DNA from: Isoetes taiwanensis
Lineage: Eukaryota > Streptophyta > Lycopodiopsida > Isoetales > Isoetaceae
DNA length: 64,000 bases
Assembly: GCA_021234155.1 (NCBI GenBank)
Contig: JAJEKV010000030.1
Location: 2,251,842 to 2,315,841 of the forward strand
Direction of reading: 5' to 3'
The notes beneath the pieces are model-generated. The model was given only the letters and a program-made list of their open reading frames with translations. It did not search any database and was not told the DNA's origin. Below, in pieces: positions 47,326 to 58,100 of this stretch; positions within the stretch are counted from its first letter, which is position 1; each line of letters begins with the position of its first letter. A program made the position numbers and the translations under genes.

Positions 47326-49398
47326 TTATGCTTCTTCGATATCATTGTCAATTTCGTTGTCTGCATGGTTATCCTCCTCTTCATCACTATTGTTTGCTTC
47401 ATTGTTCTTTTCCGCATTCTCAAAACCAAAATCCATAACAGTCGGATAATCATGGTTAGATTCTTCTCCATCTGAAAGTTCTTGGAAATCTTCTTCTTGG
47501 GCACTTGGAAGATCATCTTCGCCTTCCTCATCATTTTCCTCATCATCCATCCACCCAAGAGATACCGGATATCTAAAGATTTGTTCTACTGGAGAAGAAG
47601 CTGCATTTTGGCTCAATATCCGAGTTGCCAATGTCTGCAATAGTGGGGTAGAAGACCCATAGTTTTCCCACCACTCCACAGCATCAATGTGCTTCATATC
47701 ATCCATAGCATCATTACTAGCAAAGGAACCTTCTAGATTCCTGTACATGCGCAACTCTGCTCTTATTTTTCGTCGCTCCTCCTGATCAGGAACTAGCCTC
47801 ATCAATGTATTAGACCAGCCCTGAGAAACCTCATTGTCCTTCTCTTGTTTTGAATCATGAAACTCTGGATCAAGAACAAATGCGGCACAATGCATATCAG
47901 AGTGATAGGCTGTCCACCTGCTAGTGCATATCTCTTCCAAATCACCAATCCGTGTACTATCCTTCTCTATACTCTGTATGTATGCACTCATACGATCCAA
48001 CCCTTCATATACTTTACCAATGCAAGGTTCCAATCCATCAACAAGACGAAGTAATTTAGTCATTCTAGTACCAATGCATCCAAGATGTTTTGCATCATTC
48101 CAGAAAGATTCATCAAAAGTGATGAAAATTGCTTCCAAACCTGTGTCAAAGCGTGCCTCTGGCAAACGAAGAAATGAGGGATCTGTAAATAAGTGGCGAA
48201 TGAAATCTTTACACTCTATGAGGCGCTCCAACATTAGAAAATTATAGCCAAAGCGAGTGTCACAGAATTTCACCAAATCTTTTTTCTTGCTAATCCTGCG
48301 AAACATAGCTAAAGTCTTTGTATGCGAGCTCACAAAAACAACTATTTTTCTTGCCTTCTCGATAACTGGAGCACACCAATCAAGATTACCAATATCCTTC
48401 ATCATATTATTGATACAATGAGCAATGCAAGGGCTGAAGCATATGTGAGGATATTGGTCCTGTAACATCCTTCCAGCGCATCTATTAGTGTTCTCACCAT
48501 CGCCCACAAATTGTATGACATTCTCAGGGCCTACAAATTCAACTGCCTCTTTCCATATAGTAACAAGATCCTCTGCTTTCTTTCCCAAACTTACATCATA
48601 TGATTTCAAAAAGTAAACCTTGCCAGCAGAATAAACAACAATACCTTGCACACAACGAGAGCGACCATCTGTCCATCCATCTCCAATAATAGTGGCTCCA
48701 TACCTCTTCCAAATTTCCCGTGCATTTTGCGAAAGCTCTTCGCCAAGCCTCTCCTTCTCTTCCTTGAGGAATGCACCCGCAACCTGCTTACGATTAGGCA
48801 ATCTATATGCAGGTCCATATGCAATAGCTTTACTCAGTGCCTCTTGAAAATATGGACATTCAATAATACGGAATGGGATATGGCTAGTATAGAAAGCCCT
48901 ACAAAAAGCAGCATCTACCTCTTTCTTCTTTGATTTATCAAGCATAGCCACCATCTATTGTTGCTTAAATTTCTTTGAAATATGAGAAGTAGAAATTGTA
49001 AGAGAACAACTACTAGCTGGTCTCTTAAAATAAGATTGCAAAGTATTACTTCCAGAAGCAGGAGAAGGATGCACATCAGAAACAGAAGTACCTATATGTG
49101 GAGTCCTTTCTCTAGAGGAAGATGTGCCAGTGCCACCTTCAAGAATAGGAGATGAACCCCAAAGCTTTTTTGCTTTCCTAGCTTTTGCAGCATCCATCTC
49201 AGTTGCCATTTTCTTATACTTGTCTCGATCTTCATCAGGAATGCTTTTACAGGAGGCAACATCCTTGTTTGACTCATCATGTGTCAAATGTGCTCTAACT
49301 CTGTCTGGACCACCTGTTTTTCGCTGCTTGCAAAATCTGCAAACCCAAGTCTTGTTGTCTATCTTGTCTACCTCATTCCACCAAATAGACAATTTCAT
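47326..49398 (-). pseudogene. hAT transposase with BED zinc finger, one in-frame TAG
   Basis: From Met 49,398 the frame runs 691 codons to the stop at 47,326, interrupted only by TAG at 48,955-48,957. N-terminus: a BED zinc finger (WVCRFCKQRKTGG, then RAHLTHDESNKDVASC). After the TAG: ATIIGDGWTDGRSR (first catalytic Asp region), NVIQFVGDGENTNRCAG (second), CIAHCINNMMKDIG, CTSRWTAYHSDMH followed by FVLDPEFHD. The C-terminal dimerisation motif is LLQTLATRILSQNAASSPVE, and a long acidic tail follows. An acceptor (TTTGCAG) lies a few bases upstream of the Met, so a 5' exon may exist. It catalyses excision and integration of hAT DNA. Apart from the TAG it looks intact, so it is young. Confidence 0.85.
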
Positions 49399-49479
49399 GA
49401 CTAATCTGCAAAAATGAGGACATACAAATACAAGTAAACATACAATTGCAGTAAACAATAGTGAAAAAAAAAACATGAA

Positions 49480-50500
49480 ATAGTGAAAAAAAACATGAAA
49501 AGTCTGATGTTATGTTAGAGCAAAGATTAGAAACATATGCAATATTCCACAAAGAGCAACGAGTTTTAGTCTAGCAATCTGGTATATCTAATGTTCAAGG
49601 GCAGATCCAAAGTGGTGTCATTCTGGAAATCCTTCAATTGTTATCACTGCAACTAACTTTTGCCCTCCTAATTATGCTTTGCCAAACAACAACGGAGGCT
49701 GGTGCAATCCTCCATTGCAGCATTTTGACATGGCTCAACCAGCATATGAGCAGATTGCATTAAATGAAAGATTGAAGTAGAGAAATATGTGGAGATCAGA
49801 TTATTGTGAATGGGTTGTACAAGGACATCTAGCTGCGGAACCAGATTGTATAACCAGAGCTCTAGCAGATGGATTACAGCAACTACTGATAAGGATGATA
49901 ACAACTTCAATATGATCCTATCCAGATTCAAATTATGAACCCAATCAAATGAATGCAAAATGTAACAGTAATGTAATAACAAATTCAAGATTACACTAAC
50001 CTGGAATTGAAGATTACAGTAACCTGGAATTGTTCAAGGGCAGATGGTATAATTTGGATATCTGTTATAATCAGCTTTCCAAGCAATTTAATATAATTTA
50101 TACATATTTTCGTTTGAATTGCTTGTTTGTAGTTGGATCCAGCATATGAACGATCGCTTTTAAGAATTCAGGATCCATAAACAGCCGGATCCATAAACTC
50201 AGCATCCGGATCCATAAACAGGTTGCCTCTATATTTTCAGGCTAATTAGACAAGCTCGATGCATCACAGACCTGCATTCCATAGCCATAAGCCACTTGGC
50301 ATGGTTGAAAAAAACAGCCGGGTTCTTCAAATTCAGAGGATTACCGCTTTGCTCAGAGGATTACCGCTTTGTTCTTCAAATTCAGAGTTGCAAAATCGAA
50401 GCGTCTCTTGGTCTGCAGTGCTTTTGGGCGTTTGGGGTTTGGGATGCCGGATGATTTCCCTCTCTTTTTTTTTTTTCTAATTTGGTTTCTTTCTGAGTTT
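49480..50500. other. 5' non-coding part of the hAT element
   Basis: AT-rich sequence upstream, in - strand sense, of the transposase, with no other recognisable gene. A small duplication (cagaggattaccgctttg) occurs around 50,335-50,370, and ggatccataaac recurs at 50,170-50,220. Confidence 0.45.
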
Positions 50501-50699
50501 CGGTAGATCTTGGCAAAGAACGTTGTTCTGAACGCCAAATTTGGGGCAGGACGTCGTTCTAAACGGCCGTTCTTGCCAACGCATTTTTTTTTCCAATTTC
50601 GTCCGTTCAACGTTCATCATCAGAACGCTTGGTGTGAAAAAACGTTTTCGTTCCATAATTTCCATAGAACGGCCGTTCTATGCCAACACTGATGCACAG

Positions 50700-51193
50700 C
50701 TCTATATATGTGTTTATATGCATCTGTTTATACTCCTTGTTTATTTTATCCTGTGATGGGTTTTTGTCCTCCACTCTAGTTTGGGCTTATGCCCTCTCTT
50801 TTGTATTGGGTCCCATAACCCGATTGGGTTTTCGTGGACGTTAAAATTATTATCTTATCTGTGATCTTCACCCCCTTGTTTTGTCTTCGTGTAGGCGTTT
50901 TCGCCAGGAGTGGATCCTTGCACTTCTCGGCCCTCTGTCGGGCAAGTTCTTCCCTCTTTGCTAATCTTCTCTTTTCTTCTCTCTTCCTCCTTTGAATCTT
51001 CTGCAGGCGACGCTCTTGATCTTCCTCTTCGTGTTTTGTTGCTCTCGATTCCGATTTTGAGAATCTTCAATTCTTCCGCGTTTCCGGGCCCTTGAGGTTT
51101 ATGCTTGGATTGTTATCCCCAAAATGGAAGTTCCATTTATTAGTACTAACTGGGAAATGGCCAGTGCTTGATCTTGGTCCTCCAAGATCACTA
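50700..51193 (-). pseudogene. Truncated 5' interior of a second chromovirus
   Basis: Sequence to the left of the PBS at 51,194. The - strand frame 51,070-50,855 is highly charged (SPAEDSKEEERRKEKISKEG), suggesting a gag remnant. It stops at about 50,700, where the hAT right end lies, so the rest of the element is missing. Confidence 0.45.
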
Positions 51194-51204
51194 CTCTGAT
51201 ACCA
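51194..51204 (-). other. Primer binding site of the second chromovirus
   Basis: On the - strand it reads TGGTATCAGAG, complementary to the 3' end of initiator Met tRNA, one base from the LTR. Confidence 0.85.
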
Positions 51205-51205
51205 C

Positions 51206-52668
51206 TGTGACGTCCCCTGCTCATATACGATGCTCCCATCGTATAAGAACCGGAGTTCATCCCTCGTGCCAACACTCATGCTGACAGAGGCCGTCCACCT
51301 AACATCGAATCCTTGATAACCAACAAGAACTTGACGAGGCAGAATAGACGTGTCATTCATCCTGTCTCCCTCGGGATTGACCTAGCTGCGGAAGTGTAAA
51401 CAAATGTAAGCACATAGCATTTGCACATAGTCCCACCTCGAAGGGTGGCTCACCATAACATCTGCATCAACAACATCAATATCATCGACATAAGGGGAAT
51501 CCTACCCAAGGCTCAGACTCAAGGGATCGACTGACAGCTCGGGTCTCCAGAGGTCAAAGCAGACAGAGTTCATAACAATAGATTTGGCTGGCATAGAACA
51601 TGGTCATTGGGTAGTCTGCTCCATCCGCCCCTTCTGTGCATACTTTGCAGAATAGGCTGATAAGTCTTGGGGCTTGACCATAGCCTACCGGGTCCATAAC
51701 CAAAGGGGCTACTCCTGGGTTGCATCTCCCTAGTCCCGATGAGGCAGGAGAAGATCATCCAGAGGCACGCATGCCCATTACAGGTAGCTAGAGAGCCACT
51801 GTTCATCTACGACTTGAACCCCATTGAAGGTGGTGCATCACCCATGAGGTGTCGAGCCCATGCCTTTCCCACACTAAGTGGCAAGCCATCAGGCCTAGCC
51901 TGTTAAGATCTCCGGTAGGCTTTACACACCAGAGGGATCAATCTGTAACGGGACATGTCCTTCTACGCCGGTCTAGTCCCGCCACCCACAGCCAGGCGGG
52001 CTCTTATACACAGGCCGTAATAATTTGGGAATTATGAAGGCTAACTAGGTACATGATCTACTAAGGCCTTTAGGGTCTTTACCCCCTTTCCACTACATAG
52101 GAGCTCATAGAGATCATCCATAATCATCCATAGAACAAAAAAATAGAATATCATCTAATCTATCTATCTAACATACATGGTTAGGTTCTTTCATTAAAGG
52201 CTGAGATCTCAGAATCTATAGGGCCTCTAAGGCTAAACTCACATACCAACTGGGCCTAATGCCGGATTGGAAGTCTGATTCTTGGCTTGCTCCAGCTCCC
52301 AGGAAGGAGATGAACGAATTCGAGAGACATGTTGCGCAAAGCGCGCTTCACGGCATCTGATAGGCAGGAATGGTGCAAGCACTTGGTGAGGCAAGCTCTT
52401 GGACACTAGAATTCGAGAAAGGAAAGTTTAGGGTTCCAGTCTCTTTTGCATGACCTTTAGAGTTAGGGTATAAAAGGTCATGTGGGGCTTTGCCACATGG
52501 CAAAATGGGGTTATATGTACATGTTAAAAGGCATGTCCAACATAACAAGTTGCCCCCTCGGGTGCAACCCTTTACAGTCGCCAAGTACATGCGTCAAGGG
52601 CGACATATACGAGTGACGTGGCAATATAATATACGTATTTCTACCATATATTATGTTGGAAGGTCACA
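51206..52668 (-). repeat. 5' LTR of a second, related gypsy element
   Basis: It begins TGTGACGTCC and ends GGTCACA, so the ends form the inverted pair TGTGAC/GTCACA. Length 1463 bp. It shares recognisable blocks with the LTRs at 5.6-12.8 kb (for example ggcatagaaca, then ctccatccgcccc, then tttgcag), so both belong to one lineage. No second LTR lies in the window. Confidence 0.75.
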
Positions 52669-52844
52669 ATCCCTCTCAATCCCTCACTCAACGCAACTCC
52701 AAAGATCATAACGACTTGCTGCCCTGCCTCCCATTGATTATTCCTGCTCATATATCTGAAGTCTCACCCATTCCAGACTAATGTAACTTTGCTCTCATGG
52801 CTAAAGTAATTCAAAACAATGATCCCATTTCATATCTTCCGCCA

Positions 52845-54264
52845 AGCATGATCATTGGGTCCAGGCAATGCATGATGAATTGGCTATGCTCTATAAGCAA
52901 GCACATGCGACACCACTAGCAAAGCCAACAAATTTGTAAGAACAAATCCAATAGAGCAAAGCTGTAAACTCTTTGGCTTCTCCCTTCTAGAGAAACCAAG
53001 CCCCATTAACAAGTCGAGTGTCCGAAGTTCAGCAAGTGCAGACTCTGAAGAAACTCAGTCCAAACATCAATTTCTCTATAGGTATAGATGGTATCCCTTC
53101 GTTCTTTGTGGTCTCGACCACGTTTGGCACCTCGATGTTGACTCATCACATCCTGGGGTTGAAGAAGGTCTCAAGAGTTCGGTTGTTCGCCAATCGAAGT
53201 GGTACGTGAGTTGGGTTTAGAACGTCGTGAGACAGTTCGGTTTCTATCTACCATGGTGAAGAAAGAGAATTGCCGGAAGCCCACCCTAGTACGAGAGTGG
53301 CTTCCAGAGATCTAGAGCAGACCTTAACCTATATTTCAGAGTAATCTGCATTCTTACCTAATATGTAGATGATCTCATTATTACTCGGGATGCTACTAGT
53401 ATCGTTGCAGACCTCAAGACATGACTCAACAAAGCCTTTGAGCTTAGTAATCTTGGCTCAATACACTTCTACTTAGGGATTGAAGTTTGGCAACATCCAA
53501 CTTATATTTAGCTTACTCAAGCAAAGTACATAAAAGATTTGTTGTTCAAATTTTATATATGGCATCGCAATGCGGATGTTAATTCCTATGAGCCGGGCAA
53601 CAAGTTGAGCTATAATAAAATGGTCCTACATGTGGCCCCACTCTTTATAGGCAGCTGGCAGATTCTCTAATATATGTTAGTATCAGCAGGCCAGATTTGT
53701 TGGCCAAGTCAGTCACGTTATGCAAGACCTTCAGAAAATTCATTGGTTGCAAACCAAAATTTTTTTAGCTTACCTCAAAGGCACTATGAATAAGGCATTA
53801 TTGTTAAAAACCAATAAAACAGTAAATTAGTTTCATGCTGGCACAGACTATGACTATAGGAAATCCACAACTGGTTTCGTTTCAATGCTAGGCAACAGTG
53901 TTCTCACATGGTTATCCAAAAAGCAATCTAGTCCAAAAAGCAATCTATTGTTAGTCTGCATACAACAGAGGTAGAATTTACAGCATTGCCCACTCAAGAA
54001 ATGATGTGGCTTCTCCATTTATTCCAGAACATTCGAGTTCCAATCAGGCGAGCCAAACTTTGTGTGGATAATTCAGGAGCCATTGATCTCATAAAGAACT
54101 TACAATATCCTCCACCAACCAAGCATTTGGATGTTCAAGTCTGTTTTGTTAGGGAACAGCTTGAAGAATCCAACCTGCAACTTGAATATTGTGCTACTGC
54201 TCACCAATTGGGTGATGGGATGACAAAACCACTAGCAAGCTCCAAATTTTGGCAGATGAGATGA
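52845..54264 (+). pseudogene. Ty1/copia reverse transcriptase and RNase H remnant
   Basis: Motifs run in copia order: DHWVQAMHDELAML (start of RT, 52,849), YVDDLIITRDA (53,362, RT active site), FELSNLGSIHFYLGIEV, a QAKYIKDLL segment, then TTEVEFTALPTQEMMWLL (RNase H, 53,960). LCVDNSGAIDLIKN, TKHLDVQVCFVREQL and DGMTKPLASSKFW (end near 54,264) complete it. Several stops and indels interrupt it, and unrelated-looking sequence at 53,040-53,330 disrupts the RT middle. It is dead. A PPT-like agaaggggt (54,367) and a ~57 bp repeated ttagagacatgacac block suggest the start of its 3' LTR. Confidence 0.85.
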
Positions 54265-54374
54265 AACTACTCTGGTCATTGAGCCATTATAGTTTACTAC
54301 AGGATCATTTCCTTTATTCTTTTTTTTTTCTGTTCACAATGCTTCCAAAGATAAAGATACACTCTCAGAAGGGG

Positions 54375-54500
54375 TATTAGAGACATGACACTTCTTATTA
54401 TTGTATGTGACCTAATGTGACTATATAGGTTAGAGACATGACACTTTATATGACATGTCATCATATGTGACCTAACGTGACTATACGTCAGACTTTCTCC
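54375..54500 (+). repeat. Probable start of the copia 3' LTR with an internal tandem repeat
   Basis: Two copies of ttagagacatgacactt, each followed after ~35 bp by tgtgacctaa(t/c)gtgacta, begin at about 54,378 and 54,432. They lie right after the PPT-like run. The far end of the LTR was not found. Confidence 0.4.
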
Positions 54501-55150
54501 TTTTGCTATTATTACTTTTAGACAATACATGTGCCTTGGTTCCTTTTAGGGTTCACTTCCAAATACCAAAAGAGACATGCTAAAACCCAACCCTTAACCG
54601 GCTCACAAACCAACATGGCCCTGACTTGCACACACAGGTCGATCAACGCACCACAAAGGGCAGGCACCTCCCTAAAATCCTATCACCATGAAGGCCTTGC
54701 TATCACCACCAAGGAACCTGTCTTGCTTTAATTTGATATTTCTTGGTGCAGGAGATTGAATTCTGAAAACAAAAAAGGCATCAGCATGTTTCGTTGGCAT
54801 TTGGGACAGCTGTAATTTAGGCAGATCAGGCCTTTGGCAAACTAAAGATGGCCACCTTCCCTTAACTTGTTTCTGGAAAAAATCAACCACGCTTCTACCA
54901 CTTTGTTCAAACGCTGTTTGTTCTTGAAGAAATCATGCCACAGCTTCCTTGGCATTCCCAATGCATTTCTTATTCTGACTATAATGTATGGTTACCACCT
55001 GCTGAAAGACAAGGTGCTAACCAGGAACGTATAAATTACCAGTTAATATCCAAACATGTTGATAATTGCCTAAGCAACTCTATACATTGAAAATGTAGAA
55101 TCTAATTATACATGTTCCAAGGCTAAACTGCCGCCACTTCGAACAGTGCC
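54500..55150. other. Intergenic stretch downstream of the ISA3-like gene
   Basis: No gene seen. It should contain the 3' untranslated region and poly(A) site of the - strand ISA3-like gene, probably within 54,950-55,150, which is AT-rich. Confidence 0.4.
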
Positions 55151-55152
55151 TC

Positions 55153-58100
55153 TTACTTTGCGATAAGAAGAATAGAAGCATAAGGAGCTACATTATATTG
55201 ACCTTGAACACCTGAGACTCCATCTTCGACAAAGTCATCCGGTGCAGGAAGATTAGTGTCAATCTGCACAGAAAAGTTCATAATAAATATGTATATGTTT
55301 CAGTATAAATATAGAGAACCTTTAAGAACTTACCAAACGAAGCCAGTGCTTTCCAGCTCGTGGTTGTGGTAATGATACATTGACAAAGTAATCGTGCGTA
55401 TTGAATGCTGGATAGAGGTCTCCCCCGCCTAACTTACCTTCATGTAAAGTGCAAGGGTCCAGGCTCCTTTTAAAATGTGCCTTACACAATTGCTAGCAGA
55501 AAGGCAATGTATTCAAGTACTCACGTGAACGCCAAAAATTTACTGTCCGGATGGTGCCAATTATCCTTATGCCAAGTAACATCCTCCTGAGGACAGATTA
55601 ACAAGCAAACAGCAAACAATTTTATAGAGCTCGACATTAATAACAGTTAATGAAACTAGAAGCAAGAGATTAAAGACTATACATCTGTTAGAAATTTATC
55701 ACAGCCAAGAAGTGGACGTTGACGCCGTAGTTTGACGACTTTTGCAAAGAAGTCAAAATGTGAGACTCTTTTCTTCTCCAGCTGTAACAATCTACTGTAA
55801 ATACATTTTGAAACTTGACAGAATAAAGCGACATGATCTGACGCATGTTTCATCTTACTTCATTCCAAAGGAAATGATTTAGAAAGTTGTCATGCCCATA
55901 TGAATTATTGTTTCCAAAACGAGTATGTGCATATTCATCTCCCGATACTATCATTGGTGTGCCCTGAAAAGCAAATAATAATGGCCGTTTAAAACTCGAT
56001 TCAACATTTAAATAATCTGTTGACTGTTTATCAGCAGAAAAATACCTGAGAAAGCATCAAAGCCAAATGAAAATTCTTCATTTGGCGACTTCGTAAGCCA
56101 TTGATTGCCGGGTCACTTGTCTCACCTATAAATATGAAAATATAGCTTTTATATTTATTCAGTAGTACACTGCATTCAGGAAGAACTACCTTCAGCACCA
56201 CAATTCCAGCTCAGATTATCATTGCTCCCATCTTTGCCACCTTCACCATTCGCATTATTATGCTGCAAGTGAAATTGTAGAGTGCGTGTCAAGTTTTGCC
56301 CTTCCAAATCACCTGATAAGTTCCCACTCAACAAGGACCTGTACCTTTGTATTATATGCCACAAGGTCGTATAAAGTGAATCCATCATGAGCTACAACGA
56401 AATTCATGCTGTGATATGGTTTCCGCTGATTATTCTGTCCAGCTACTGTCATTAGAAGTTATATACATCTCTACCATAAAATATACTGTCATGTTAAGTG
56501 AAGGAAGCATTATGAAAAAATGAACAGAGATGATATACATTATATAAATCAGCTGATCCAGCAACACGGGTTGCAAATGCACTCTTCATTGCAGGATCCC
56601 CCTGTAGATAATGATTTAGAAATGATCAGTTCCAACAACGTCATCAGCTAAAAAACAACACAGTAGTACACAATCCTGAAACATTAATAAATTGAACCAC
56701 AACTGCTTGGGAAACTCAACGACTAGGGATTCCTAACGATAATTAACGTTTACTGTTTGCCATGACTTCTAGAGCTTGCTTGTCAAGGGGAAAACAAGAT
56801 AGTTTAACAAATTGCTCAATTGGCCTTCCCGTTGAAGTTCTATATAAGAGCATACAAGTGGTGCTGAACTAACTTATCATACATGTGGCCAAGATCTGCA
56901 TTCGATTTGTATCTGTTAAAGACTATTACCATTTGATTTGGACAAGCATGCAGACAATATAAGCTTTTTTAAGGAGTTGCTTGAAGACTTCTCGGGTCAA
57001 GATTTGCAATAACTTGCTGTAATCTAGAGGCTAGAATACTAAGTTACTCACATCTAGTATTCTTTTTATAGAAGGAAGATTCATTGGCACTCAAGATTTG
57101 CAATGTTGTCTATAGAAGTACGAGATAGAGATATAAGCCCTTTAGATTAACAAAGTGCTGTCGCAGCACTATGGGTTGCGCTCATTGGGCTTGCTTGGGT
57201 TAACCCGCTAGACCAGACCATACCTGAAGCTCAGTGATTGCATATGCCATAGTCTTTGGCCAGGTCACTGCTAGTAGTGCTAGAGTAGAGTTAGGATTTA
57301 TATAAGAGATCAAGGCTCAATATGAAAGGAAAAGGAAGAGAGCAACGAAAGTAGGATGTGGCTATGTGGATAAAGCTAGAATTCAAGAATATGCAATCGA
57401 GGTTACTATGTTCAAGGTTGAAGCCATCCATAAGACATAAGGCTGTCATATCTCTGCTCTAGGCACTAGTATAACTACAATCCAATAGATGGGGTCTTAG
57501 GGATCATAAGCCATCGAGAGGTTCTCGAGTTCTTCAGTTTATTGGCGCTGACTATGTTATGGGATTGAACCGAGGATTTGTTCGTCTTGCTTGGTGTAGG
57601 ATCAACCTACAATAGCAGGGCTGCTAAATGAACCTGGGAGGTTCATTACTGTGCATCGAGGGGAGTCGAGGACTCAAAGTGTGTGTAGGCAGTAATGAAC
57701 CTGGGAGGTTCATTACTGTGCACCATGGGACTAAGTGTGTGTGTGTTTGAAGGATTAATCAAGCAATTTAGTATTATGTGTCATGCCGTGAGGGGTTTGG
57801 GATCCGTGGTGAGGGCGGTAGGTGTGAGTTTCTAGCTCAAGACAGTCGGTCTTGTTGTGTGCGACAATATCCGAGATTTCTTCAACATAGCCACAAGAAA
57901 ATCCCCAATTGTGACAGTCTGACGAGTTCCATAGCTCCAGCGCACATCTCAATCATCCAATCAGCATATTTTATGGAAGATGCTGGAATATGCCAATTCC
58001 TCAACCCACACCCTAAGGTTTTGCCCTTCAGGCAACCAAAAACAATGGCAGAAGCATGTAAATCGTAAGTATAGACTTCCCTTCCCACCCCACAATACTA

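Larger units (their letters stand above)
46869..50691 (-). mobile_element. hAT-family DNA transposon
   Basis: The element carries a near-complete hAT transposase on the - strand. Its right end is probably 50,691: on the - strand it starts CAGTGTTGGCATAGAACGG, with subterminal GAACG/CGTTC repeats over 50,515-50,691 including the palindrome ATAGAACGGCCGTTCTAT. The left end is less clear. Near 46,880 a CGGTATAGAGCGG stretch resembles the right terminal repeat, immediately after the CACTA end. No matching 8 bp target duplication was found, so the left border may be damaged. Confidence 0.5.
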
